From CAYMEK01 sp964389305 (lineage in GTDB: Bacteria; Spirochaetota; Spirochaetia; SZUA-6; DRHE01), in contig CAYMEK010000081.1 of assembly GCA_964389305.1 (NCBI GenBank), positions 1 to 16,265 on the forward strand: a DNA stretch of 16,265 nt. Direction: 5' to 3'. A model generated the notes under the pieces. It had not been told where the DNA came from, did not search any database, and worked only from the letters and a program-made list of their open reading frames with translations. Shown in pieces: positions 6,432 through 15,500 of this stretch (positions are counted from its first letter, which is position 1; every line of letters starts with the position of its first letter). The position numbers and the translations under genes were made by a program.

Positions 6432-6617
6432 ATGTCCACGTATTCGGGCGATCGGCTCGGAAACCGAACTGTGATAGGACTCACCGCGGCGGGCCATGGC
6501 GTCTTCCATGAGGCTCGAGTGCTTCTGCCTCCCGCAAATCAGCCGCAACCCTTGACCGGTCTGGCACAGGCCCGTACGATGACTGCAGGGCGTGCGTGGT
6601 ATTTCCGGTTGTCTTAG
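6432..6617 (+). pseudogene. Fragment duplicating a segment of the downstream MFS gene
   Basis: Bases about 6444-6490 resemble 7517-7563 inside the MFS transporter at roughly 80% over ~46 nt. The encoded SGDRLGNRTVIGLTAAG mirrors LSDRLGNRSVIRLTAVA in the transporter, the conserved loop with D-R-x-G-x-R between two helices. The similarity begins sharply at GCGATCGG and fades after about 50 bp. The rest of the 61-codon frame (Pro/Gln/Ala-rich) has no recognisable feature. Most likely this is debris from a second MFS copy or a local duplication; it is unlikely to encode a working protein. It fills most of the 208-bp interval between the NnrE gene and the transporter gene. Confidence 0.45.
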
Positions 6618-6629
6618 GACGGTTGAGCA

Positions 6630-7922
6630 GTGGACAGGGGGAGGACAGAAACGCAGGCTTCTCCAGAGCATGTACGGTTCAACTTCGCCATGGGCCTCAT
6701 GCACGGAATTCTTTTTGAAGCCGGCCTTGCCTTCTCATCCCCGACCGCCGTCTTGCCCGTGTTTCTCAATCAATTCACCGGCTCGCTGGCCTTGATTGGG
6801 TTGTCCACCGCGGTGGTCAAGGCGGGCGGTGTCCTGCCGCAGTTCATTGTGGCTCACAGCCTCCAGGGACGCTCCCGGAGCAAGCGCGTTCTTGTCCCGG
6901 CCATCTGGATACGGGCGGCGTCGTGGGGGGTGCTGGGTTTTTTCACCTGGGTATGCGCCGATTGCGGAACTGCGGTGCTTCTGGGTGCGTTGCTCTTCCT
7001 TCTGGTGGTCTTCTCCACTGCCGGTGGAGTGGCGAACGTGCCGTTTAACGAGCTCTGGGGCAAGGCGCTACCGGCACGGCTGCGAGGTCGATTCTGGGGG
7101 AACCGGCAGCTATGGGGCGGACTGCTAGCTATTGGGTCAGGCTACGGAGTCAGGTCAGTTCTGTCGGCAGAGATCGCCTTTCCCAAGAATTACGCGCTTC
7201 TGTTCGCTTTCTCGTTCTTCTTGATTTCATTGTCCTACGTCGCGCTGTCTTCGGTTCGCGAGCCGGCGGGCGAGGGGTCGGGGAGTAGGGATCGTTTTGG
7301 TACGTTCCTGTTCAAAACGATCTCCCTGTTTCGACGCGATCGCGGTTTTGCCTGGCTGATCGTCGCCCAGCTGTCCACCATGTTCTTCGGGTTTGCTGTG
7401 CCGTTTTACGTACTGTATGGCAAGGAGCACTTGGGGATGCCTACCCAACAGGTGGGTATCCTCGTATCGGCGCAGATGGCCGGGGCCATTGGCTCCAATC
7501 TGCTGTGGGGACCACTGAGCGATCGGCTGGGAAATCGAAGCGTGATACGCCTCACTGCGGTGGCCACGATCATCATTCCCGCTCTGGCTTTGGTGGGGCA
7601 GCACGGGGGGTGGGAGCTGCTGATCCCGGTTTTTGTGTTCATTGGTTCCGCCATAAGCGGCGGCAATATCGGCTTCGTAAACTACGTTGTCGAAATAGCC
7701 CCGCCGTCGCTGCGGCCCACCTATATCGCCGTAAGCGGAACCCTCAACGGCCTGCTGGCCCTGCTTCCCATCGTTGGCGGCTGGGTCGTCGATATGGGCT
7801 CCTACAGGCTCGCCTTCTGGATTGCTCTTGGATTTGCCGTGGTTGCCCTGGCCTCCACACTGAAGCTAACCTGCCTTCGTCCCAGGGACGGGAATCGATC
7901 CCGGGAGCCGAAGCGCTCCTAA
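6630..7922 (+). CDS. Major facilitator superfamily (MFS) transporter
   Basis: The protein has 430 residues with about twelve hydrophobic segments in two halves. The first half runs from MGLMHGILFEAGLAF to the LSYVAL segment and the second starts at FAWLIVAQLSTMFFGF. Between them is a charged loop (VREPAGEGSGSRDRF). The MFS loop signature appears in the second half as GPLSDRLGNRSV, and in the first half the loop after the second helix carries a basic RSRSKR stretch. The motif LPARLRGRFWGNRQ with an ASTAGG-like helix before it resembles a group of MFS proteins common in environmental bacteria; the substrate is unknown. The start is GTG at 6630 with a weak GGTTGAG upstream; a later start is possible because the first ~18 residues are hydrophilic. 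It sits 31 bp upstream of the MinD-type ATPase on the same strand. Confidence 0.85.
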   Translation: MDRGRTETQASPEHVRFNFAMGLMHGILFEAGLAFSSPTAVLPVFLNQFTGSLALIGLSTAVVKAGGVLPQFIVAHSLQGRSRSKRVLVPAIWIRAASWGVLGFFTWVCADCGTAVLLGALLFLLVVFSTAGGVANVPFNELWGKALPARLRGRFWGNRQLWGGLLAIGSGYGVRSVLSAEIAFPKNYALLFAFSFFLISLSYVALSSVREPAGEGSGSRDRFGTFLFKTISLFRRDRGFAWLIVAQLSTMFFGFAVPFYVLYGKEHLGMPTQQVGILVSAQMAGAIGSNLLWGPLSDRLGNRSVIRLTAVATIIIPALALVGQHGGWELLIPVFVFIGSAISGGNIGFVNYVVEIAPPSLRPTYIAVSGTLNGLLALLPIVGGWVVDMGSYRLAFWIALGFAVVALASTLKLTCLRPRDGNRSREPKRS

Positions 7923-7952
7923 GGTGGCCTCAGGTACTCGAATGTATCATTG

Positions 7953-8864
7953 ATGGAACAGAGGGAGATTGCCGTAATCAGCGGCAAGGGTGGGACCGGC
8001 AAAACCACCGTTTTGTCTTTATTGGCCCTGTTGTCGCACAACAAGGTGCTGGCCGACAACGATGTAGACGCCGCGGATCTTCATCTTCTGCTGGCCCCTT
8101 CCATTTATGAGGCCCATGAGTTCGTTGGCGGAAAAGGCTACACTATAGATCCGTCCAGGTGTACGGGATGAGGCCAGTGTGCCGAATACTGTCATTTCAA
8201 CGCCATTTTTCCGGAACGCCCCGCTGGGAACTCCGGAACCAAATTCTATAAAATCGACGACCTGGCTTACGAAGGCTGCAGTCTGTGCAAATATGTTTGT
8301 CCAGTCGAAGCAATTGATTCTCACGAGAATGTCACCGGAAAGTGGTTTCTCTCCGAAACACGATACGGGCCTATGGCTCACGCCTGTCTGGGGATAGCCG
8401 AAGAGAACTCCGGCAAACTGGTAACCCAAGTACGCAAGCAGGCCTCGGAGCTGGCCCGGGAGCGGGGCTGCGACAAGATCCTTTCCGACGGTCCTCCCGG
8501 AACCGGTTGCCCCGTGATCGCCTCGGTTTCAGGTGTGGATCTGGTGCTGATCATTACCGAACCGACAGTTTCCGGTGTCCACGACATGGAGCGGGTGCTG
8601 AAACTCTCGGCCCATTTCGATGTTCCATCTTTCGTGATCATCAACAAAGCGGACTTGAACGCCTCCCAAGCGCGAAGGATACGTCTGCTGGCCGAGCAGA
8701 TGGGCTCTCGCGTCATCGGAGAAATACCCTTTGATCACAACGTGAATGAGGCTCTCATGAACGGGAAAACCGTTATAGAACACGGGCGGGGGCCGGCCTG
8801 CGAAGCGGTTCGAGCTTTGTGGGATACCCTGATGATAGAGGCATTCGAGAAGATCTCGTACTAG
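7953..8864 (+). CDS. MinD-superfamily P-loop ATPase with inserted ferredoxin domain, interrupted by an in-frame TGA at an Fe-S cysteine
   Basis: Reading through TGA at 8169-8171 gives 303 codons with family-like sequence on both sides. The deviant Walker A GKGGTGKTTV is near residue 11, LADNDVDAADLHLLL near 33, then the ferredoxin insert, then SDGPPGTGCPVIASVSG and TEPTVSGVHD. This is the COG1149 layout (MinD ATPase with inserted 2[4Fe-4S] ferredoxin, related to Mrp/Nbp35 iron-sulfur carriers). The first cluster motif would be C70-T-G-x73-G-Q-C76...C80, and x73 is TGA, exactly where the second cysteine belongs. The second motif reads Y106-E-G-C-S-L-C-K-Y-V-C-P; the usual first cysteine is Tyr (TAC at 8268). 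TGA may be selenocysteine, a nonsense mutation or a base error. ATG at 7953 is preferred over the TTG just before it. Without readthrough the product is a 72-residue stub. A second start at 8373 could give only the C-terminal half. Confidence 0.75.
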
Positions 8865-8914
8865 GGTAAAGCCCAATCCACGCCGCAGCACCTCAGACGT
8901 TCGCGGCCTTATGA

Positions 8915-9507
8915 AAGCCCCAGCAGGCTCGCAGAAAATTTATCTACAACCAGAAGGTCGTGGGGTTGAAGCGGCGGAAGGAAATATCGGTAAACGGTAA
9001 TTGGGTACCAAGTCTGCTTACCATCAGCCCCTCTATGCGCTGCAATCTGAATTGTACCGGGTGTTATGCCGGCCTGTACAGTAAGGACGGGGAATTGAGT
9101 GAGCAGGAGATAGACGGACTGCTAGCACAAGCCCGGGACATGGGAATATTTTTCGTGGTGGTCTCCGGCGGAGAGTCTTACCACCTAAGAAAGACCTGGA
9201 TCCGGCTCTTCAAGAAATACAGCGATATGTATTTTCTCACCTATACTAATGGCACGCTCATCAACGAGCAAACCGCCTTCGCCCTAGGAAAGCTAGGTAA
9301 TGTGGCATCCGCGATCTGCGTAGAAGGGTATAAGGAGGAAACGAAAACTCGAAGAGGCAAGGAGGTATGGGTAAAGATACGATTCTCGATTTTGTCCCCT
9401 CACCGGAACAGAGAGGCTACTGCGGCAATCGGGTTGCCGACTTGCGGCGAAACCATCCCATATTCTTGGCAGACTCCTGGAACGACAGACCAGCCGCCGG
9501 AGGCTGA
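8915..9507 (+). pseudogene. Radical SAM protein remnant with internal deletion and frameshift
   Basis: From 8915 (GTG at 8960 is the first start) the frame gives KFIYNQKVVGLKRRKEI, then TISPSMRCNLNCTGCYAG. The CxxxCxxC motif ligates the radical SAM cluster; VVVSGGE and MYFLTYTNGTLI follow. It runs to ICVEGYKEETKTRRGKEVW near 9372, where the family normally continues another ~60 residues before a G(R/K)xPD...P(T/S)PEQR segment. Here that segment appears at once but in another frame: from 9367, MGKDTILDFVPSPEQRGY then NHPIFLADSWNDRPAAGG, ending at TGA 9505-9507. A deletion plus frame change has therefore removed the middle, and the C-terminal Cys-rich part is missing. The N-terminal ORF formally stays open to 9637, but its residues after ~9375 (Arg/Pro-rich) are not family-like. 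The upstream part before 8915 is also out of frame. A working enzyme is very unlikely. Confidence 0.65.
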
Positions 9508-9674
9508 AACACCGTGGCCGGCTGCAGCTTATCAGAGAAGCTGCCATTCCGCCACCTGTAGATCCTCCAGGGTGGAACGTACACGGCCAGCTGCCCTCCG
9601 TCGCAGGCGGCGCTTAAAAGCCTGCATACCCGCCTGAATATTTGGCAGTCCTCCTGTCAGGTGACTCTATCTGC

Positions 9675-11060
9675 CTAGATGATGCCGGCCTCTTCCAAAC
9701 CTTTGAGCCTGCGAGGCCCGTAGCCCATATACTTGAGGTAGACATGTTCATTGTCATAGCCCACCGGCCGGCAGGCCCACTTCGTCCTTATGGGTGTTTC
9801 TGTCATCTTGTGTTGCGCCTGAGCTATAACGATCTCTCCAAATACGGGGTCTTCAACTGGAGTGAAGATCCCTCGATCCAGCCAGTTCGCATCGTTCATG
9901 GTCTCTTCAGGAGAACAAACGGGCGCCACGACCGGGGTGATGGGGGCCAGACGGCCCTTCTTCCCGTACTCTACGGACATGCCCACCAGTTCCTCGTTCG
10001 TATACTTGCGCGTTTCAGCAAAGACCAGTTCCGCCCATTTCAACTGCTCCTCTTTCTCCGAGAACGACGACAAGTCTTTCCAATCCGCCGCCCCCCACTC
10101 ATCCCATTTACCCACCATGTCGGCAAATGCCTGCCACATCTCCAATCTCAAAGCGCCCAGAAAGACGGCGCCGTTTTTGGTCGGCGCGAAGCAATAAAGC
10201 CAGCCGCCCGTATTCAGGCTGCCGAAACGCTCATTGATGACTCCTGCCCCCTGATACCACACCGATGCCCAGTCCTCCAGAGAGGCGTACGATTCGGCTG
10301 AGGCGACATCCAGCGCCTGTCCTTCTCCGGTCATTACTCTCCAATGCAGGGCGGCCAGGATGCCCACTGCCATGAACGTTCCCGCCTGGACCGAACCAAT
10401 CCAGGGGCCAGCCTTGGTGGGAATGGCCCAGGGGCACTCATCGTAGGACATGCCTTCCGGAAGCATCTCGCCCGTGTCATACTGGTTTGCCGATCTGGCC
10501 TGGATGATGTTATCATAATCCGGCATGCGGCTGCGGCTCCTCGGACCGAATTGCCCATTCGCCGTGATGGAGGCGAAAATCAGCCTGGGATTGATATCCT
10601 TCAACACTTCGTAGCCAAGGCCCCAATCCTCCATTACTCCCGGTCTGTAGGTTTCGATCAGCACATCTACCTGAGTCACCAGACCCTTGAGCATCTCTCT
10701 GGCTTCCGGCTTTTCCAGGTTCAGAGTAATGTGGAACTTGTTTTTACCCTCACTCAAGTAGTTGAGACCTTCACCCTTATACAGTATCCCGTAGGGGGTG
10801 CACTTCCTGATGAAATCACCTTCCGGGGGTTCTACTCGCAAGACCTCAGCGCCGAACTCGGCTAACATCGAAGAGCAGTAACATCCTCCAAAGCTGTTGT
10901 AGCTCAAGTCCAAAACGGTGATATCCTCCAGGGCTTCAGGCCTGGCCCGCGCAAGCTGCGGGTCATCCCTCTCCCTGACCCAATCACCCCATGCTGGTTC
11001 CGCCATCTGCGTTATCCTTTCCACCTTATCCTTGATGTAGCCAGGAGAACTCGCATTCAT
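9675..11060 (-). CDS. Family III CoA-transferase (CaiB/BaiF), second subunit of a tandem pair
   Basis: The 461-residue protein has a ~40-residue N-terminal extension followed by the family core ITVLDLSYNSFGGCYCSSMLAEFGAEVLRVEPPEGD. Further blocks are LEKPEAREMLKGLV, DVLIETYRPGVMEDWGLGYE, NPRLIFASITANGQFGP and PDYDNIIQARSA, with the catalytic-aspartate position near residue 181-183. QALDVASAESYASL follows further on. Family III enzymes move CoA between carboxylic acids through an aspartyl-CoA intermediate. The start ATG (11058-11060) overlaps the stop of the neighbouring homologue as ATGA, so translation is coupled; an upstream in-frame start would lie inside that gene and is rejected. Two different adjacent subunits recall heteromeric enzymes such as benzylsuccinate CoA-transferase (BbsEF), but the substrate here is unknown. 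It ends with GLEEAGII. Confidence 0.85.
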   Translation of the reverse strand: MNASSPGYIKDKVERITQMAEPAWGDWVRERDDPQLARARPEALEDITVLDLSYNSFGGCYCSSMLAEFGAEVLRVEPPEGDFIRKCTPYGILYKGEGLNYLSEGKNKFHITLNLEKPEAREMLKGLVTQVDVLIETYRPGVMEDWGLGYEVLKDINPRLIFASITANGQFGPRSRSRMPDYDNIIQARSANQYDTGEMLPEGMSYDECPWAIPTKAGPWIGSVQAGTFMAVGILAALHWRVMTGEGQALDVASAESYASLEDWASVWYQGAGVINERFGSLNTGGWLYCFAPTKNGAVFLGALRLEMWQAFADMVGKWDEWGAADWKDLSSFSEKEEQLKWAELVFAETRKYTNEELVGMSVEYGKKGRLAPITPVVAPVCSPEETMNDANWLDRGIFTPVEDPVFGEIVIAQAQHKMTETPIRTKWACRPVGYDNEHVYLKYMGYGPRRLKGLEEAGII

Positions 11061-12391
11061 TCTCTGGCCATGATCAGTCCGGCCTTGCCGTCCCAATCGG
11101 AAGACGGTCGTCGTCCGCGCACGTCTGCCCATTTGCCCAGGGCGCCGCACTCGTACAACTGCCTGATCTCCTCTTCGCTCTTGCCCAAACGATCTGTCAT
11201 TATGTATTCGTTGTCGAAGCCCACGGGCCTGATCGTCCATTTGACCCTCGGCGGGGTTTTGGACATCATCACCGGGAACTCATAGTCCAGAAACTGACCG
11301 AGCAGAGGATCATCTACCTCCGTCATAAAGCCACGCGCCCTGAAATGGGGATCCTCCACGACATCCTTGATCGTGTAGATGCGAGTCGCGGCGAAGCCGT
11401 GCTTTTCAGCTAATTTCTCGACCTCCTCAGGGGTCTTGGTTCTCACCCAATCGGCAATGATCTTGAGAATCTCGATGGCGTTCTCCTCCTGCAGCCGGCT
11501 CAGGTGGTCTTCGAATCTGGGATCGTCAGCCAGCTCCGGCCTGTCCATGGCAGTACACAAGCCCCTGAACTCCTCTGGTCTTGGCGCGGCCAGCGCTAAA
11601 AACGTGTCATCGGTGCAGCGGAACGTGTCGGCAGGACATATCGATACGTCCCTATTTCCCGCCGGCATGGCTCCCTTGCCGGTGATATGCTGGTAGGGCC
11701 AGATCCAAGACATGGTCCGCAAGATGCTCTCGCTCTGCGACAGCTCGATGAACTGCCCTTTTCCGGTCCTGTCCCGATAATGGAGGGCGGCCAGAACGGC
11801 TACTTCACCCATCAATCCGCCGTAGCTGTCGCAGATATACAGGCGGCTCTTAAGGGGGCGCTGTCCGGGGAAGCTCGACATCGAGGCGTATCCGGACAAT
11901 CCCTGAGCCGCGCCGTCGTTGCTGGGCCTGTTCTCCTTGGCATACTGGCCCCACTGGCCAAATCCCGTCTTGGAGATATAGATAATGCTCGGGTTGATTC
12001 CCTTGATTTGTCGGTAGCCGACATTCCATCGCTCCAGTACTCCCGGTCTCAGATTCTCCTCGACAATGTCAGCCTTGGCTGCAAGTTCTAGAAACAGCTC
12101 CTGGCCTTCAGGCTTGTGCAAATCCAGGCCCAGCCAATATTTGTTTGGGTTGGGCCGTATGAATGATGTGCACTGCTCTCTAAACCAATAGCCAAAAGGG
12201 ACCAGGCTGCGCATCGTATCCCCCAGAGGAGGCATTTCGCACTTGATGACCTCGGCGCCCAGTCTCGACAAGATACCCGGACCGGAGGGGCCCAGCAAGA
12301 GAGTGCACACTTCGAGCACTTTGATGCCTTTCAGGGGTGACGGTCGGTGATGTTTCTTCTCTTTGTAGTTCTTCCAAGTCTCTTCTGCCAT
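11057..12391 (-). CDS. Family III CoA-transferase (CaiB/BaiF), first subunit of a tandem pair
   Basis: The protein has 444 residues. The N-terminal fold block is PLKGIKVLEVCTLLLGPSGPGILSRLGAEVIKCE, then LDLHKPEGQELFLEL, IVEENLRPGVLERWNVGY, INPSIIYISKTGFGQWG and SNDGAAQGLSGYASM with Asp159 at the position of the family's catalytic aspartate. FIELSQSESI follows and the tail carries EEIRQLYECGAL. This order is diagnostic of CaiB/BaiF enzymes. It is the upstream gene of a two-gene unit; its TGA overlaps the next gene's ATG. The two proteins are clearly related but not near-identical, which fits a heterodimer or heterotetramer. The 5' side (12392-12489) has weak SD-like GAG and no clear promoter by eye. 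It is read in the same direction as the GH2 gene upstream of it. Confidence 0.85.
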   Translation of the reverse strand: MAEETWKNYKEKKHHRPSPLKGIKVLEVCTLLLGPSGPGILSRLGAEVIKCEMPPLGDTMRSLVPFGYWFREQCTSFIRPNPNKYWLGLDLHKPEGQELFLELAAKADIVEENLRPGVLERWNVGYRQIKGINPSIIYISKTGFGQWGQYAKENRPSNDGAAQGLSGYASMSSFPGQRPLKSRLYICDSYGGLMGEVAVLAALHYRDRTGKGQFIELSQSESILRTMSWIWPYQHITGKGAMPAGNRDVSICPADTFRCTDDTFLALAAPRPEEFRGLCTAMDRPELADDPRFEDHLSRLQEENAIEILKIIADWVRTKTPEEVEKLAEKHGFAATRIYTIKDVVEDPHFRARGFMTEVDDPLLGQFLDYEFPVMMSKTPPRVKWTIRPVGFDNEYIMTDRLGKSEEEIRQLYECGALGKWADVRGRRPSSDWDGKAGLIMARE

Positions 12392-12489
12392 AATACTCAG
12401 TGCCCTTTCTGTCTTTGAAATCCTCTCCCCGTTTTAGTTGGGTCTATGAGCCAGCTCCAGCTAAAATACCAAAGGGTTTTCCCATTAAT

Positions 12490-12567
12490 CTATCCGAGCT
12501 GCTTGCTAAATGCAAGTTCGCCGATCTTCGCCTCGGCCGGAAAATCGTACGCCTGCAGCAGGGTCAC
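12490..12567 (-). CDS. Possible 25-residue frame overlapping the GH2 stop codon
   Basis: GTG at 12565-12567 overlaps the TGA of the glycoside hydrolase gene (GTGA) and opens VTLLQAYDFPAEAKIGELAFSKQLG before TAG at 12490-12492. The composition is protein-like, but there is no recognisable family and no strong ribosome site. It may be an old C-terminal extension cut by a frameshift, or chance. The remaining ~100 bp to the CoA-transferase start holds nothing I can name. Confidence 0.15.
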   Translation of the reverse strand: MTLLQAYDFPAEAKIGELAFSKQLG

Positions 12568-15500
12568 CCGCAGGCATACAGGATGAAATTGCAGAGCAGC
12601 CTGCGGGCCGTCGGGCAGGCGATGGCGTTGTCAGAGTCAAGCGCTTCGTATAGACCTGGGAGGCACGAGAGAATTATCTTCCCCTTGCCGTGGCCGATCA
12701 CGGCCACGCCTGCCCCGATCCTCCTGTCATGGTCGCGGCCGTAGGCGGCCACATACTCGACGTTTCCTCCGTCAAGAAGAAGGCCGTCCGCGCCGAGAGC
12801 CTGCGGATCGCCTGCAGGTCCGGCCGTTCCCTGAACATCGGTCTGGTATTCCCAGCTCAAGGCGGTGGTAACGGGAAGTGATTGGAACAGGGGATGAGCC
12901 TTGACGAAATACCAGCTACCCATCCAGGAAGCCCTGGCCGCTCCCACCGTTCCCTTTTGGTCGATCACTCCTTTTTCAGCAAGATCCTTGGCCCAGGCGA
13001 GGGCAACCTGCCTGTCGTTGGCCAGTAATACGAGCCCTGTTCCTTCCCGCCAAACGCGATCCAGGATTTCGGTGCCAAAATCGATGGAGCGGGGGCTTTT
13101 GCATCCCAGAATGACATAGTCCAGGGTTTTCTGCCTTGACGAGTAAGCGGGCAAATCCAGATCTTTGTGTTCTTTCAGGAATGAACCGAGGAAGCCGTCG
13201 GATTCGAGTACAGCCCCTTTGGGCGAGAGCTCGACGGAGGCCCAATCGACGACGAAGATCTTCTCCCTTCCGGTTGCTCTGGTATCGCCGTCGACAGCAA
13301 GGGAAACTTCCAGGATGTAGTAGCCCGGATTGTGATAACAAGCGGTTTCCACTCCTTCCACGAGGAGCTGGCCGAAAATATCCCCGCCCTTCACCTCGAC
13401 AGTCCAATCCTCATCATACAGCAGGGCCCCTTCCGGCTCGAACACCTGGAGCTTCAGATTGCCCGTCCCGTGCTGGTCCTTCTCATTGACGATATACAGA
13501 TCGGTTGCCAGGGTAGCTCCGGTTTCCAGCACAGTCCGCCGGGATTTCACGGCTAGATGCAAGGGCCTGGTGTAAAAGCTCACGAGCTGCGGATCTCCCT
13601 TGAGGTTGCGAAATACATCGACCAGCCCCGAATGATTCTCGATGCTCGTGCTCTCCCAGCCGCTGATGGCCAGGCCGTCGTTCGGATTGCAGATCCTGAG
13701 GTTTTCCACCATCCTTCCCCAGAAGTAATAAGACTTGTTTCCAATACTGAGCGTGAGGCTACTCACCGTGGGAAAGGCTTCCCTGAACCCTCTCTCATCG
13801 AGAAAACGGTCGTACGCTGAGTACAGATCGAGATGGTCGCTCTTGTTGTATCCCCTGGCGTCATTGTTTTCCCTGTAGTAGCCGTGTATCGCGCCGAGAT
13901 TGTCCGGGGTCCCTACTCCCAGCACTTCCCCCCAGTAGACGATCTGGTCGCGAATGTCCGTGCGATGAGAGAAATCGTACGGGCCCTTGTAAAGCTCATG
14001 CCGCCATATCCCGGGGCCCCCCACCGTGTGCTGGTCGTACCACCCGCACCATCCCGTTCCGTCATCTTTGTAGCAGGTGAAGTCGTAGGGCAGAAAGTAG
14101 GCCTGCCTTCCACCGAACGCGGGCCCATATTTCTCCGGAGGTGTTCCGGACCAGGCGGATTTGAGCACGACCAGGCGGGTGGGGTCGAGACGGTGAACCA
14201 TTTCCATGGTCTGGTTGAGGAGTGGATCGTCGGGAGGTTCCTTGACCTGCTCGTTCTGGAGACAGTAAAGAATTAGGGAGGGATGATTCCTGTGGCCCAG
14301 GATCATCCTCCGGATTTTTTCCCTTTCATATTTGCGAGCGAAGTCGTTCGGGCTCCATGAAAACCGCCCGCCTCCCGGCTCCTCCCAGCGCAGAAGCCCC
14401 TTTTGGTCTTGCCTGTCGAGCACGCGGGTCTTTCCTATGTTCCGGTGAAAGCTCAACATATTCAGGCCCAGCTCTTTCGCGGCCCTGACCTCTTTGGCGG
14501 CAAACTCCTCGGTCGGGAACAGCCCGTTCAGAGGCCAGTAGCCCCAACTAATGGCCGAGCGAAGCACTATCCTGCGGCCGTTGAGGTAGAACGCGGCGTT
14601 GCTCCCGAGTCCCCGAACCTCGAACCAACGAAAACCGAAATCCTGCCTCCTCAGGTGCTGAACGTTTTCTCCCTCTGCGTCCAGCCGGACCATAACCGTG
14701 TAGAGGTGCGGGTCTTCCAGCTCCCACAATTTGGCCGAGGGAACAGCGGCCGGATAGACAAAGAGCTGTTCCCCAGGCTTGAAGGAGACTCCCTGCGCCA
14801 CATGTTCCCAAACGGACTTCTCCGGATTCCCCCGCTCTACGATAGTGATGCTCAGCCTGCCTTTGGTTTCACGTGCAAGCAGGCTCAACACGGTTATCTC
14901 GAGGGTGATGTCCGTAACGTTCGGCTTGTTCTTGATAAAAATATCCGCGGTGTGTATGGGATCGACGGCCTCGAGCTTGATTCCGTCATCCAGGCCTCCG
15001 AATCCGTGGCTCAAAGGAAGCGCGTGGTTGCCCCACCTCAGGGGAAAAACCTCCTGCTCGGGCAGCTCGAAGTCCGGCCAGTCCAGCCTGCCCCCCGGGT
15101 TGGTTATGCGGATGGCAAGACGGTTTGCCGCCCCGCATTGCGCCGCGGAAGTTACCTCCGCTGTAAAAGGCGTCTCGGAGATGATATCGTATCCCACGAG
15201 CCGTTCGTTGAGGTACACCTCCGCCCGAAGCCGGGCGCCGGGGATGTAGAGGCGCATCCTGTTTCCTGCCCATTCCTTGGGGATCCAGAACTCCCGCCAC
15301 CACCAGGATACGCCGCGGTAATTCCCGTTCTTCATTTCCGGATCATCTTGAGCAAAGAAGTACTCGTCGCGCCCATAGCTGCGGGAAGAGTATTCACCCC
15401 AGAAGTGCTCTTCCACCGTGGCGGGCAGCCTGACCTCTTTTACATCCCCTTCGATTCCCTTCCCGGCGTACATATTCTTCCACCCGATGCTGGGAGCATT

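Noticed and set aside
8209..8238. Stem TTCCGGA / TCCGGAA as a SECIS element for the TGA at 8169
   Set aside because: The stem is perfect (7 bp plus an inner 3 bp), but its loop lies about 50 nt after the TGA, farther than known bacterial elements; kept only as a note in the finding.
9376..9637. Arg/Pro-rich C-terminal part of the 225-codon frame starting at 8960
   Set aside because: It is the out-of-frame continuation after a deletion; the family-like sequence is in another frame from 9367.
11061..11240. Upstream extension of the second CoA-transferase to 11240
   Set aside because: Those 60 codons lie inside the first CoA-transferase gene and read as Arg/Gln-rich shadow sequence; the ATGA overlap at 11057-11060 is the natural start.
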